A stretch of DNA of 64,000 bases, taken from Ganoderma boninense. Its lineage: Eukaryota > Basidiomycota > Agaricomycetes > Polyporales > Polyporaceae. The position numbers were made by a program, and so were the translations under genes. Shown piece by piece: positions 1 to 11,521 of this stretch. Numbering within the stretch: position 1 is the stretch's first letter; every line of letters starts with the position of its first letter. Under the pieces are notes generated by a model, which was not told where the DNA came from, did not search any database, and worked only from the letters and a program-made list of their open reading frames with translations. Location of the stretch: assembly GCA_002900995.3 (NCBI GenBank), contig CM035304.1, positions 1,817,919-1,881,918 on the forward strand, read 5' to 3'.

Positions 1-1055
1 GCATAGATGGACACTCCAACAGATTGTCAATCGAAGTTGAAGAAATAATACAACAGACGTGACCCCTACACAACGACTGCGACGAGCGCGATAAGCGCAG
101 TAGATGGCTGTACAATGAAGCAGCAGTCAGCATGACGAGCAACAAACTCTTGTTCATCAGGAGACGACACCCATACCTACAACATACGATAATACAAGCG
201 AAAACAGCACGGAAGTCCCAGGACATCATTTAGCGGTACAAGCAGGTAACGATAGCGAAGAAAGATGGGCGTGTGGACCTACAGCACATCAAAATAAGAC
301 GGGGTCCCACGGATGCAAGACACGGAGAGCGTATTGAAAGCATACAACTGTGACTGCGTCAGCGAGACAGTCGGGAGAGGCTTGAGCGACAGTCGACTTA
401 CACAGCATAGCGATATCAGGCAACAAGGCGTTTGAGGTGGTACAGGCCCTCTCGCGCTACCGCAACGGTATCGTAAACGACCCGCTCGGAGGTCGTCTCC
501 GTCCTCGAACGCAGTCGCCAGCGGAGGGAGGTGCTCGTCAGCTTCCCCCGTATGGTCTCGAGCATCGCCGCCGCGTCCTCGGCGCCCAAGCGGCGTTCCG
601 GGTCCGGTTCCCGCATCGCGTTCACGAGAGGCTGGAGGAAGTCGAGGCCGTAGTACATCTGCGATTCGAGTCGTGAGCGAGTCGCCAACCATGACATCCC
701 AAGACGTTCTGCTCACCTCCAGGAATTCCTTGAGATATAGGGTTCCGAGGGCGAAGACGTCGACCTTGAAGGAGTCGTACGGGACGGAGAAGGACATCTC
801 TGGGGCCTCCTTGCACCGGCCTTCGATGCCTAGGGCACGGGGAGGGGACGACTCGGGAAAGCGGATCGAGATGCCAAAGTCGATGTAGAAATAGCGGACG
901 GGGTGCTCGAGGCGCGATAGCGGGCTGATCTGGTATACTGCGTCCGGGGTGAAGTTATGTCGTACGGGGTGATGACCAAGGGGGAAGAGAGGTTGGCCGT
1001 CCATCATAACGTTCGGCGGCGCTATGTCGCTGGGCGTGTGCGGTGTTTGAGGACG
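1..1055. repeat. Segmental duplication, copy 1 (3' flank and C-terminal half of kinase A)
   Basis: This stretch matches 25,150-26,235 almost base for base, with scattered substitutions and short indels. The match covers non-coding DNA 3' of the kinase and its last two exons. It stops at the run of Ns, and the sequence right of the gap is clearly less like the other copy. The copies look like a recent dispersed duplication, or a gene-conversion tract. Confidence 0.85.
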
Positions 1056-1252
1056 NNNNNNNNNNNNNNNNNNNNNNNNNNNNNNNNNNNNNNNNNNNNN
1101 NNNNNNNNNNNNNNNNNNNNNNNNNNNNNNNNNNNNNNNNNNNNNNNNNNNNNNNCGGAGGGCATGAGATCATAGACTCCTTGGCGGGTGAGCTCAGCTT
1201 GGCGCTCCTGTCGGTGAGGACTGAGGTAGGCATAGCGAGGCAAAGGATTCAT
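416..1252 (-). CDS. Protein kinase A of the paired family, interrupted by the scaffold gap
   Basis: This is a eukaryotic-type protein kinase. The start is taken at 1252 because the N-terminus (PRYAYLSP, then LTRQGVYDL) matches all paralogues. Exon 4 (1029-717) supplies the catalytic-loop part DIAPPNVMMDG, the DFG motif within YFYIDFGIS, and the APE motif within KEAPEMS. Exon 5 (658-416) is the C-lobe end, finishing with GLYHLKRLVA. The N-lobe lysine, the helix-C glutamate and the HR of the HRD motif are not visible, because they would lie in the Ns at 1056-1155. By comparison with kinase F, roughly 550 bases are missing, so 100 Ns cannot be the true size. The gene points away from membrane protein A across about 470 bases. 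The C-terminal half is nearly identical to kinase F, but the N-terminus is not. Confidence 0.8.
1056..1155. other. Assembly gap of exactly 100 N
   Basis: A run of exactly 100 N is a conventional placeholder for a gap of unknown size. It falls inside kinase A and replaces the end of exon 1, exons 2 and 3 and their introns. Confidence 0.98.
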
Positions 1253-1723
1253 TAGCAGCGCAGGCTGGAATGGGTATACGAAGCAAGCCGTCAGCCAGGG
1301 AGTGTCAGAGGCGAAACTGGCGGATGGCTGATGGCAATACCAGTGAGGCCTTGCAGAGTATATCAACGTTGAGCCCGTTCGAGTTGGCTGTTGGTTGGTG
1401 CGCTCATCAGGCGCCGGCGTGCCGATCGATCTCACTGCCACAGATCAGGCAGACGTGCGCCAGTCCAACGACCCTCTCGCACACGCTCCCTCCACGCCTG
1501 CTCCCGTGAAATCGAAAACCAGTGCCTTCCTGCCTACAGGCTCGTTTTGGAATCCGCCTCGTGTCTCCTGTCTTTGCACGTATGTATATCAGCACACTCA
1601 AGACATGCTCTCCCTCCAAGCCCCCTCCCCAAGTCCTCTACTCCCAATTCCCCTCACCGTTCGCCCAACTCTTACCCCCTACACCTTCTCCTTCCTCTCC
1701 CCGCTCTTTCCCGCTTTCTAGCC
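1253..1723. promoter_or_regulatory. Bidirectional promoter of pair A
   Basis: This is the only DNA between the start codons of kinase A and membrane protein A, which run in opposite directions, so it must hold both promoters. The last 130 bases before the plus-strand ATG are pyrimidine-rich (many CT and CCC runs), as is usual upstream of basidiomycete starts. The TTTAAATTCACT block found in pairs B, C and D is not clearly present. Confidence 0.6.
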
Positions 1724-3046
1724 ATGGCTAGTGGCATGGACATATGGGGAGCGATCGCCAGTGCCATTGGCGTGCTCACTACCATTCAGATCATCCTAGT
1801 CATCATCAATGGTCGACTCCCAAGCAAATGCATACGTCTCTTCGAGCGGACGCTCAAGGACACAGAAGACCTCATTCAGTCCGTAGCCGAGGAGGGGCTG
1901 TTCAAGGACAACGGCCACTACATCACCCACGCAAAGATTAGGATCTCCAAGTGAGTTCGCTGTGCGCTGACCCATCTCACCCATCTCAACTGACGTTGAC
2001 AGCATCTGTAAACGCTTGGAAGACCTTCGGCAAGAGTCTTTTGAGGCAAAGACATACAGCCAAGAGCTTAAACAGTGGTGGCGTGGTCTCTCTGGCCATA
2101 TCATCGTGTGCGATCGTGAATTGAAGGACCTGAGAGCTGAAATTTCGGTACGTTTCTGCATAGACCTACCTGCAGCTTCATTTTGTTAATACACTCTTAG
2201 GTCACAAGTAGTAAAGCTCGCCTGGCTTTAGCTCAGCAGCGCGAAGCCGCCCTGCGTGACGGGATGGCGTCCGCAACCCTAGGTAGGCTTTCCGTCGTCT
2301 CTTGGTTGTGTTGTATGTCTCACATATATCGCGCAGACGATGGATCCAGTCAAGCCCCTGCTGCAGAACCTGTACCTGGTGGGGGTTCGTGCGATTCGGG
2401 GTCAGCGGAGGAGGCTCCCTTGACGGACTCGCGCCCCAACAGCGCCACTCCCCCAGAACAGCTCGAGCAGGAGCGCCCCCAGGCCATTCACACAGACGGG
2501 TGTGAAGATAGTGCCGTCGTGGCCGAAGTGCCAATTGACAACAACGTGTACGACGGCGACGGCAACAAGCCCGACGATTGTTGTGTTTACGGGCCACCTC
2601 AGCGCCCCACTCGGTCAGACTCGGCGGATACCCTTCCTCCGTACTGCCAACAAGGCAGCGTTTTCCCGCCTTACCCGTCCGGGGCCTCCCCAGCTTGTTC
2701 CAGCGACTCTACCTCCGTGCTGCAGACCCCTGTGATGCGCACGACTTTACTCCTCGCCCGCTGCACCGCCGCAGACTCGGCTCGGACGCGCAAGCTCATC
2801 AAGGCGCACCGGCGCACGCTCATGGTGCACAACGTGCCGTGGAAGCCCCAGAGCGCGCCGCATCTTCTGCACGGAAACTCTGCTGCGGCTTCTGCCATAG
2901 CTGCCGACCGCCCATCTAACAACGCACGCCATTGGAAGCTCTTAGAGGAGAGGTCCAGGGCCCCACTCCGCTCGTATATTGCCGTCCTCTCGCACGAGGC
3001 GATTATCGATACGGCACCGCACGCCACTTCTAGCGGACAAGCTTGA
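1724..3046 (+). CDS. Membrane protein A (HeLo-like N-terminus, PY-motif tail)
   Basis: Four exons are supported: 1724-1950, 2003-2147, 2201-2282 and 2337-3046. Introns are 52-54 bases with phases 2, 0 and 1, giving 387 residues. The start MASGMDIWG aligns with every paralogue. Residues about 6-29 form one hydrophobic helix followed by a basic stretch, which predicts a cytoplasmic C-terminal side. Exons 1 and 2 encode a mostly helical segment (EEGLF, then QWWRGLS). Exon 4 is a Pro/Ser-rich linker with two motifs, LPPY and FPPY, and then a conserved end containing HNVPW and a RHWKLL-type motif. It is the most divergent member of the family and has no visible break. No known family can be assigned with certainty. 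The N-terminal helix resembles fungal HeLo-like domains, which is an inference. Confidence 0.8.
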
Positions 3047-4170
3047 GGACCTCTCGTGACCTTCCTGCAGCTTCTGGCAGCTGTAAGATCGGCATGAAGA
3101 CATTGAGCTGATGTCCGTCCAGACGACGTCCCAATGTCTGGAATCCTCCAACAAGAACGTTTCTCAACGCCCAACGGCCCATCTGTGTCCTCCTCTTCGC
3201 TATTAAGGAAACCATGGCACTTGCATGCTCTTGCAGACTTGCATGGCGACCATTGTATTTGTATTTGGAATCATTGCGTACACGTTGTTGCCCAGACGAG
3301 TAGTTGGTGCCCCGTCCCCCTGCTCGCACCTGGTGCCGTCGGGCTCGCATGTACATTATCGTCGATAGACCTCGAGCCTAACCGTTTCCGTTTATCAGAA
3401 GATTCTACCCGCCCATAAGTGCTCATGCGCGGCCGCAGCAGCGGCACCTCGAAGCCTCGGGCCTCAGGCCTAACGGCGGAGTCATGTTTTTGATGTACAG
3501 GTAACAGTAAGTCTTGCCAATCTGAAGCCTCCTAGTACTTTCCTAGATGCGTTTTCACGGCGTTAGCCCTAGGAATTACACCCAGAATACGCTTCCGAGA
3601 TCTCTGCGTGTAGCCCACCTGGTTGTGTTAATATTGGGGTCTCGCGTAACAGGCGGACGCTTGCATATCGTTGGATGAACTCCCGCTCGTATCGCCCCCG
3701 ATCATTAATGTTTCTCGATGAGGTGCAGGTGCCCTGCCGAGCTTGGGCTCCGCAAGGCGCAAACTCCCTCTCATGCACCACTGGTGGCGGATCCTAGGCG
3801 GCTCCCGGCTTGAACTCCGCTGGCATTCGATTCCCAAGCCCTGCTAATCTATGTATGGTCTCCGCCCTCACATCATAACACGATGTATGCCTTCGACGGG
3901 CACTTGGTCCCAGTTGCCGTCTATTTCGTTGGCCTATGCCCGCCGTGCTCCCTCCGTTCTGGATGTAGGAGACAGCTTCGATCCAACGAGGTGTACGCCT
4001 TAGACGTTGCGCGGTAACTTATAAGCAGCACTGATGTTCTTCGATCTCGCATCGAGGGTCGCCACTGCGATGTGGCACCTGCCTGAGGCCTCCACCCACC
4101 TACCCGTGAGCCAGAGCTTTTGCGTCTTCTTCACGTTTAGATCGCAATGCGTGATGGGCGTTGCGGCCAT
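3047..4170. other. No gene recognised
   Basis: Short open frames occur here on both strands, but none has paralogues in the window or a protein-like composition. The stretch is the 3' flank of membrane protein A followed by degraded DNA. Confidence 0.6.
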
Positions 4171-4215
4171 GTACAGCCTCCACGAACGCACTCATCCGCG
4201 CCTGCGTGCCCTCTA
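4171..4215 (+). pseudogene. Exon fragment of a short membrane-protein relative
   Basis: A few codons reading YSLHERTHPRLRAL match the start of the second exon of the decayed gene at 29.8-30.5 kb (SLHERADTLRLRAF). No open frame continues the match, so this is a relic. The call rests on about 14 residues. Confidence 0.4.
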
Positions 4216-4499
4216 GGACCCGATGAACGGCCCTTGCCGTCTCTCGTATGAGGACGAGTCTAGATCTGATTACATAGGAACGTCGGGCCTGTTCATGCTC
4301 ACGTCGCCGTAATGTCGCGTTTTTCTCTGGTCACACAATTCGTTCCGAACTGACAGATGTGCCACTGTTGGCAGCCGCTCCCGCACCGAGCTCGGCCCTC
4401 TTCGCGGTCGCTGTCCTGGATGACTTGTAAAACGGTGGAGTGCAAGCGGGACAAACGAGAAGTCTGGCGTATCCGCAACCTAAGTGACGGCCACTCGTC

Positions 4500-4660
4500 G
4501 TATGCTGCATGAGCGGATGGCGGGTTCCGCTCGCATTCCCCTCGTGGATCTAACTCCGATATTCCTCTTGGGACGGCGCCACCTCGTGAAGGCGTCGTCC
4601 AACGCGTCAAAACTCCACATAATGCGCTGAAGATCCCGCGCAACGTCGACCAGCCGCGGA
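4500..4660 (-). pseudogene. Fragment of an F-box gene C-terminal region
   Basis: The minus strand reads QRIMWSFDALDDAFTRW. This closely matches QRISGSFVALDDAFARW in the intact F-box protein encoded at 32,958-34,963. Flanking codons no longer align and the surrounding frame is broken, so this is a small dead copy. It shows that an F-box relative once sat inside the kinase-pair array. Confidence 0.5.
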
Positions 4661-4879
4661 AGCGTGCGCCGGTGTACAGCCACAACGAGACCTGCAAAGA
4701 CGTTGGATGTTGCCGACTCCCGAGCCCGAGCGTATGCGCTCTGGGATCTCATGAGCTGCAAGCCAACGGTACCCTCACCCTGGACCCCCAGAACCCGCCC
4801 AGGAAGTCGTCATCCCCGACGACTCGCAGAGCACTGCGGATGCGAAAGTTGGCCGGCTCAAGGCCTGAGCTGGCCGAGC

Positions 4880-5060
4880 TTCGTGCGCCCACTCAGGCTG
4901 GGCTACCGCATGCAGATGGGGACCCAGTTAACCCTGGGCCGCTCCCACCGCATCCATTGATGCACTGTGTCCAGCGCAGGAGGCATGAGCGAGTTGAAGA
5001 AGGGCAAGGGCGCTGGCAAGCACGCTGAGGAAGGACTGAAGGAAAGGGAGAAGCCCGAGC
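4880..5060 (+). pseudogene. Decayed C-terminal tail of a short membrane-protein relative
   Basis: The plus strand contains a Pro-rich stretch followed by MSELKKGKGAGKHAEE. It parallels the tails near 12,660-12,790 and 18,290-18,440 (TSELKKGQERARRDAEQ at 18.4 kb). The pieces are in different frames and no complete gene can be built. It is probably the 3' end of the same relic that leaves the fragment at 4,171. Confidence 0.4.
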
Positions 5061-5099
5061 CGTTCCCGGCGAGCGCTCGAAGCGTAGCTCGAGGATTTC

Positions 5100-5640
5100 G
5101 GACATGAGGCCTGATCGACCGCCATCGCGCAGGTTATGGGCGGCCATGGACGATGGTGCGTGTGGCGCAGTGTTGGGGATGGGCCTGATGGTGCCGATCT
5201 TGTATGTAGTGTGTGTCGGACTGGACGCCTCATCGTTGGAATACTGTCCGTGGTTCACGGCTGCGTTGCCGCTAATGTTGCTGGGCTACTTGTTGCGTCG
5301 TGCCGAGAGGACCAATGGAAGGAAAGCTGGTTGCGATGACGGGCCCGCAACCGTACACCTTGTACGATCCGGCCTGTGCTGTGCACAATTCGAGAACTAG
5401 ACACGAATGAAGTCGCGCAAGTTGTGGGAGGGGGAAAGGGACGGATGTTCGAAGCGACACGAGAAAGTTACAGCATGTTACTTGAGGTTTGAGGAATACC
5501 GGGGCCACGTTTGCGGTATCAAAACGTCCGTAGAGCGACAAGAGACGCCAAATCGAATCGGAGACCTGACCAGGTCAAGCTAAGGTTACAGATCTTACAC
5601 CGGACAACAAAAACCACCGAAGTGCGTGCTGCAGGCTAAG
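5100..5640. repeat. Kinase-downstream repeat, copy 1
   Basis: This is one of four related segments lying 3' of kinases B, C, D and E. Shared landmarks are a block around GGTGCCGATCTTGTATGTAG and, near the right end, CCAAATCGAATCGGA followed by GGTTACAGATCTTACACC. In this copy and the one at 9.6-10.1 kb one plus-strand frame stays similar (RFEEYRGHVCGIK against RFKEYQGYTCGIK), hinting that it was once coding. Confidence 0.7.
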
Positions 5641-5700
5641 TTAGCCAGATCAACAACCAAACTCGGCAGAAGGTCACTCACATAGCGTGGAGTGTGAGAT

Positions 5701-7035
5701 TTATGTAACAAGACGCTTGAGGTGGTAGAGACCTTCTCGAGCCACGGCGACGGTATCATATACCACTCTCTCAGAAGTCGTCTCCGTCCTCGAGCGTAGT
5801 CTCCAGCGGAGAAGCGGGCTGTTCAGCGTAGCGCGTATGTCGTTGAACATCGTCATGGCGTCCTGTGCATTGACCCTAGCCGCGGGATCCGTCCGTTGCA
5901 TCGCATCCACGAGTGGCTGGAGGAAGTCAAGACCGTGATAAACCTGCGGCTCCCGTGAGCATTGACTTCAGGGAAGAGAGTGACAGACAACTAGTAATCG
6001 TACCTGTAAGAAGCCCTTCAGGAAGAGGTTTCCGAGCGCCCAGACGTCGACCTTGTAGGCGTCATATGGGACATCGTATGACATCTCTGGGGCCTCCTTG
6101 CATCGGCCGATCACGCCTGTTGCACGAGGAGGAGATCCCTCTGGGAATCGAATGGAGATACCGAAGTCGACGTAGAAGTAGCGTACTGGGTGCTCGAGCC
6201 TGGATAGAGGAGTGGCGTCGTAGATAGCGTCTTCGGCAAATTTCCGTCGTACGGGGTGGTGACCATGTGGATAGAGAGGTCGCCCGTCCATCATGACATT
6301 CGGAGGTGCTATGTCGCTGAAACATAGAAAATTGAGGGTCATCAAGTAGACGTTGCATCTAAGGATACACACCGGTGCGCTACACGATTCCTGTGAAGGA
6401 AATAGAGTCCCTACGAGTCACGAAGTCAGACCGACCATGAAACAAGGTTGGAATTCGGACAAACCTCAAGCATCTGCGAAACGAAGTCCACAATTTCCCC
6501 AACCGCGTCGAAGTCCGGATCCCCGAACGGTCGCAAATAAGGCATAACCATGAGAGCTCTCTGGGGCTCGAGCGGGTCCTGCAGGACCTCAAGAACGGGA
6601 ACGCAGTGGTTGTCGGCAGCATGGATGGATGTCAGGAACTGGGCGATGTCTATTTCTTTCGCGCCCTTGGGTGTGCGCTTGATTGAGACGCGCTCTCCGC
6701 TTGTGGTTTGAACAGCATCGATAACGTTATACGTCTACGGCCAATGTCTAAGTAAGATTCAGGAGCCTACGACGAAAGCATTGCAGAGGGCAACTTACGG
6801 TAAGCAGGATGGAATCTTCGCAATATGTGGGGTTCAAGTTCGTGTGAATCCATGACGGTTTCCAGCCGGGTTGGTAACGACGCCTCAGTTTATAACCCCT
6901 GCTGTCCAGAAACTGTTGCCGTTTCTGCCAATTGACCTCAGCTGGAGACAAGTCGTAGACACCTTGGCGAGTGATCTCTGCCTCGAACTGTACACCTTCA
7001 GGGCTGAGATAAGCATAGCGGGGTAAGGTACCCAT
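5701..7035 (-). CDS. Protein kinase B of the paired family
   Basis: This is a five-exon kinase with about the same length (near 370 residues) as the other copies. The first exon, from 7035, encodes a family-specific N-terminus (PRYAYLSP to YCEDSI) with no glycine-rich loop. Exon 2 carries the VAIK-like lysine in RVSIKRT, a helix-C glutamate in KEIDIAQFL, and the hinge after MVMPYL. A tiny exon near 6,410-6,375 gives GLYFLHRNRVAHR. It splices to DIAPPNVMMDG, making HRD plus Asn. DFG, KEAPEM and DVWALG follow, so the catalytic residues are complete and activity is plausible. The catalytic loop has Ala two residues after Asp, as in tyrosine kinases, rather than Lys. It is divergent from membrane protein B across about 450 bases. 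Confidence 0.88.
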
Positions 7036-7486
7036 GGATGAAAGGAATATGGGTCTGAGGCTCTGAGCGCGGATTTCAAGGCTACACCGCGGCGGACAAG
7101 GTTGAAGAAGGGGACTCTGGCCCAGTTGGGAATCGGAAGTGCCAGTGGTAGCGCCGAGGGCTGTCCTGGCGCTCATCAACCGCGCCATCCGAGTCTGGTC
7201 TTGGACACGCCTTTTGCGCGCGTTCGACTCTCCGACCGTCCGCGTCAGCATTATCATATGCATGCGACTCAGCTTCAGGCGCACACTCGCACAGACTGGC
7301 ACCCAGAGCTGGCACCGGTCGTGCAACGTGCACTCGTCTTGTCTCCACGCCGTTCGTCATTTAAATTCACTTCATTTCAAGCATGTCCCTCCAATTCCCC
7401 CACTCCCCTGGCGCACCTGCACGTCTCCCACGGTCTATCGTATCCCTCGAACGACTATCTCAGCGGAGGCATAACACCTCACCAGC
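7036..7486. promoter_or_regulatory. Bidirectional promoter of pair B
   Basis: This is the entire space between the opposed start codons of pair B. At 7,359-7,374 it contains ATTTAAATTCACTTCA, a TATA-like block about 115-130 bases before the plus-strand ATG. The same block recurs at similar positions in pairs C and D. A short ATGTCCCTCCAA motif follows it in all three. Confidence 0.65.
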
Positions 7487-8675
7487 ATGGCTAACGGCTT
7501 CGACATTTGGGGCGTCGTCGCTAGCGTTCTCGGCCTTGTGAGCCTGTTTCAGCTCATCGCAGCGGCCGCGAAAAGCCGACTCCCCCGACAGTGGCTCCGT
7601 ACTTTTGATGTCGCCCTCGGGGAAACTGAAACTTTCTTGCGGTCGGTTGAAGAAGAGGGGCTCTTTGACGATGATGAGGAATATATGGCTACCTCTAAAA
7701 CAGCGGTCGTGAAGTGAGTCTTCTCGGTTCTCATTGTTACACGATGATAGCCACTAAAGTCCCGCCAGTGTGTGCAATAGGATTAGACGCCTTCGAGAAG
7801 ATGCATTCACAGCCCAGACGTGGAGACAAGAAATCAGGCAATGGTGGAAAGGGCTGTCAAAGGACATTGCCATCTGTTGCGACGATATAAAAGATCTTCT
7901 ATGTCAGGTTTCCGTGCGTCTTCAACTTTTATTCGTCGATGTCATTCCTGTTGACCGAGACCGTCTCGCATACAGAGCATGAGTATCGAAAGAAGAGAGG
8001 AGCTTGCACGACGACAGAGGGAACTTAGCTCACTGCCGGCTGAACGTGCACAACCCGGTAAGTTTCTTACCAGGATGCCACCAGGGTCCATAGATTTACA
8101 GGCGAATGCTGTTAGATACACCTCCCAGCTTAGAGACTTCCTCGTACACCGCATACAGGTTGACCTCTGAGCCCCAGCATCTCGTTATCGAAGAAACGAA
8201 AGGCCTCCCCTCCACCAAAGACGGCCAGGCGCACCTAACCAACGCCACACCCCTTCCAGTGATCCCCTCCACGTCTCGTGCTCCGTCAGAGCTTGACGAT
8301 CCTCTCCCCTCCTACCGTAGGCAGAACAGCCTCCCTCCGTATACCTTGTCCAACCCCTTATCGGCCACCATCTTCACACGGTACTCCGTCACCTCTGCCG
8401 ACACTCGACGGGCGATGCGTAAGCTCGTCAGGGCGCAACGGCGGAACCTGATGGTGCACAACGTGCCCTGGAGCTCCCAGGGAGCACCGCATCCCCAGCG
8501 TGGTCCCTCTGCTGCAGCTTCTGCGATGGCTGCCGATCGCCCATCGAATGCCGCCCGCCATTGGAAGTTCTTGGAGGCGAGATCCAAGTCCAGACTCCTC
8601 GCATACGTCACCGCATCGTCGCACGAGGCAACCCTCGTCCCATCTCCGCACGTCGCCGGCACTGCAGTCGTCTGA
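7487..8675 (+). CDS. Membrane protein B (HeLo-like N-terminus, PY-motif tail)
   Basis: Four exons are inferred: 7487-7713, 7769-7913, 7976-8057 and 8134-8675. They give 331 residues, with the same intron phases (2, 0, 1) and the same 145-base exon 2 as the paralogues. The last acceptor is CTTAG. Residues about 5-27 (DIWGVVASVLGLVSLFQLI) form the single hydrophobic helix, followed by basic residues. RSVEEEGLFDDD and RQWWKGLSK mark the helical part. Two PY-type motifs (LPSY and LPPY) lie 10 residues apart, followed by HNVPW and ARHWKFLEARS near the C-terminus. The last 350 coding bases are almost identical to copy D, whereas the linker before them is unrelated. The divergent neighbour is kinase B. 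Confidence 0.82.
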
Positions 8676-9490
8676 GGCAGATATTAGATACTGCACGGCT
8701 TTCGACAACGGTGCGGCAGACACGAAGCAAGGTCCTGTATTATAGACTCATCAGCTACGAAAGAACGCTCCTCTCCGAGGTGCATCGCCGTTCACGTCCT
8801 GTATCAACGCCGCCACATCGCTTCTCCCTCGCTCCGTATCGTGACCATTGTATTATTTATCGCATTGGTGTATACATTATCGCGACGGTTTAGATGAGTG
8901 GCGAAACGGCGGCGAATTGTTCACTGTGCCTGAGCAACCTCGTGCGTCCCATGATTTATTGTATTTATGATGTTCTGAAAGGGCTAGCGGCTGACTTGAC
9001 CTTGATAGCTCTCACCTTGAACAGGAAAATCGGAGACGGCGCGAAGGACCGGTCGCAACATGCATTCCCGCAGAATACAAGGACGAAGCCACGCACAGGG
9101 TGACGAACTGAACCACGCATGTCTTCACCTGGCACCCCCGTCGCTTTTGTATTAGTCCGTAAGTAGCATGAAGGGAGGACAGGAGGCTGGAAGTGGTATT
9201 CCTGGATAGCGCCTGGGCTCTGGGTCCCACTGGCACTGGCACACTCTGGCACAGCGGGCACGCCCCATCACCGGCTGCATCCTGCATTCCATCAGAGCGG
9301 TCTACGTACTGGGACTACGAATTCGATTGGAACGAATCAGCTTTGGTCCCGTACTCCGGACTGAGTGTGCTGGATTGGCATCGGCGCCACCGTGGCTTGC
9401 GCCAAAAGTTCCGGATCCGAATCCTCCCTACTCTTCCGTCGGCCGCCCGCTTGTATATGTACTGCCATCAGGACTTGACCGGTGAGTAAT
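8676..9490. repeat. 3' flank shared with pair D (copy 1)
   Basis: This non-coding segment is highly similar to 16,411-17,215. It includes a 69-codon open frame (8,894-9,103) that is also open in the other copy, but whose differences are mostly amino-acid-changing, so it is not called as a gene. A second similar block, CACTGGCACTGGCAC, lies near 9,230 and 16,960. The pair plus its 3' flank therefore duplicated as one unit of over 2 kb. Confidence 0.75.
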
Positions 9491-9589
9491 GTAGACCTTG
9501 ATTGACCGTTCGACGCGTAGGTTGAGCCGTGCCCCCGCGCGGTGACATCATGGCGAGCGCATGAAGCTCGAAGCCTACTTATGTAGCTC

Positions 9590-10150
9590 GATAGCTTTGG
9601 GATCTCGCCCGCCATCACGCGGGTTTGGGGCGACCGAGGACGGTGGTTCTTGTCCCTCAACGCGGGATGCATGGTGTGGTGCCGGCGATGGCCTAATGGT
9701 GCCGATCTTGTATGTAGTGCGTTCAATACCGGGTGTGTCGCGGATGATAATGTCGGGCGAATTCCTCTTCCTACGAGAGCTCCTTCGTGGGCTCAAGTCG
9801 AGAGAACAATGGAAGAACAGTCAGTTGAGACGCCAGGCTCTCAACCGAGGATCTTGTGCAATTTTGCCCGTGCTGTGAAAGGTTCAAAAATGACACGCAA
9901 GACGAACGGTAGCAGTTGCTTGCGCGCGGGGGGAAGCTCGAGTCGACGCGAGATTACAGATTGTGACTTGCGGTTCAAGGAGTACCAGGGCTACACATGC
10001 GGCATCAAGGTGTCCCTAGAACGACACGAGGCACCAAATCGAATCGGATGTCAGCCCAGGTTAAGCTAAGGTTACATATTCTACACCAGACAACGAATCA
10101 TCGAAAGAGTGTGCTGCCCGCCGAGTCAGCCGGATTAAAGGCCAAGCGCC
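9590..10150. repeat. Kinase-downstream repeat, copy 2
   Basis: This segment is related to 5,100-5,640, 12,820-13,390 and 18,530-19,110. It ends just before the stop codon of kinase C. The plus-strand frame ending CGIKVSLERHEAPNRIG resembles the corresponding frame of copy 1, with several silent differences. Confidence 0.7.
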
Positions 10151-10186
10151 GCAGAACGTTACTCACATAGCAGGGAGTGTGGTGGC

Positions 10187-11521
10187 CTATGAGACAAGAC
10201 GCCTGAGGTGATATAAACCTTCTCGAGCCACAGCGACGGCGTCGTACACCACTCTCTCGGAGGTCGTCTCCTTCCTCGAGCGTAGCCTCCAGCGGAGAAG
10301 AGGGCTGTACAACCCAGAGTGAATGCCAGTGAACATCGCCATCGCTTCCCGTGCATTGAGCCTCGCGACAGGATCCGTCCGTTGCATGGCATCCACGAGC
10401 GGCTGGAGGAAGTCCAGGCCATGGTAGAGCTACGGGTCACGTCAATATTGGCCACGGCGAAGGGACGAGGTGGTATGTTGGGTCGTACCTCTAAGAGCTC
10501 CTTCAAGAAAAGGTTTCCGAGGGCCCAGACATCGGTCTTGAATGCGTCGTACGGGACATCATATGACATCTCTGGGGCCTCCTTGTATCGGCCGATCACA
10601 CCCGTGACTCGAGGAGGTGTGTTATCTGGGGAACGAACGGAGATACCGAAGTCGATGTAGAAGTACCGGACAGGGTGCTCGAGCCGGGATAGAGGCGAGA
10701 GCTCGTAGATGGCGTCTTCCGAGTAATTACACCGCACGGGATGGTGGCCGTTTGGGTACAGGGCCCATCCGTCCATCATGACATTGGTTTGTGCTATGTC
10801 GCTTAGAGGTCGAAAGGTCAGGATAGGGAGCTGGAGCTGGTTGAAAATAAGACGCACCGATGCGCTATGCGATTTTGGTGTAGAAATATCAGACCCTATG
10901 GTTTGTTTTTCATATAGACCAGTGTGGCGGACTCTATTCTAACCGAGACTGACCTCGAGTGCTTGGAAGACGAAATCTACGACTTCTCCAATCGCTTCGA
11001 AGTCTGGTTCGTTGAACGGTTGTAGGTAAGGCATAACCATGAGTGCTTTCTGGGGCTCGAATGGATCTTGCAGGACTTCTAGGACTGTGACACAATGATT
11101 GTCCGAAGCATGGATAGACGATAGGAATTGTGCAATGTTGAGTTCTTGGGTGCCTTTGGGAGTCCGCTTGATGGAAACTCGCTCCCCATCGCGAACGCGA
11201 ATGGCGTCCATGACCCCGAAGGCCTAACAGTCAACTTCTCAGCAGGATTCATAGCCTACGACGAATTCGGCGTGAAGGACTTACGTAGGGCATGATAGAA
11301 TCTTCGCAGAATGTCGGGTTCAAGTTAGTCTGATCCCAGGATGGTTTCCAGCCTGGCTGATAACGACTCCTTAGTTTGTATCCATTCCTGTCTAGAAATG
11401 GTTGCCGTTGCTGCCAGTCGACCTCGGTGGGTAACAAGTCGCAGACGCCTTCTCGGGTGAGTTCCGCTTCGAACTCTACGTCCTTAGGGCTGAGATACGC
11501 ATAGCGGGGCAAAGTGCCCAT
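10187..11521 (-). CDS. Protein kinase C of the paired family (orphan, no partner)
   Basis: The gene starts at 11521 with PRYAYLSPKDVEFEAELT. Exon 2 gives RVSIKRTPKGTQELNIAQF, with the catalytic Lys and the helix-C Glu. A tiny exon near 10,900-10,862 gives LIFLHQNRIAHR and joins DIAQTNVMMDG. DFG (YFYIDFGISVRS), KEAPEM and DVWALG follow, and the C-lobe ends GLYHLRRLVS. No break is visible, so it should be catalytically competent. Unlike the other kinases it has no intact membrane-protein gene on its 5' side: the shared promoter block is present at 11,835-11,850, but the partner's coding sequence is gone. Confidence 0.87.

Noticed and set aside
8894..9103. A conserved 69-codon gene downstream of membrane proteins B and D (also 16,622-16,831)
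   Set aside because: Counting by eye, differences between the two copies are mostly amino-acid-changing, with few silent ones, so the conservation reflects recent duplication and not coding constraint.
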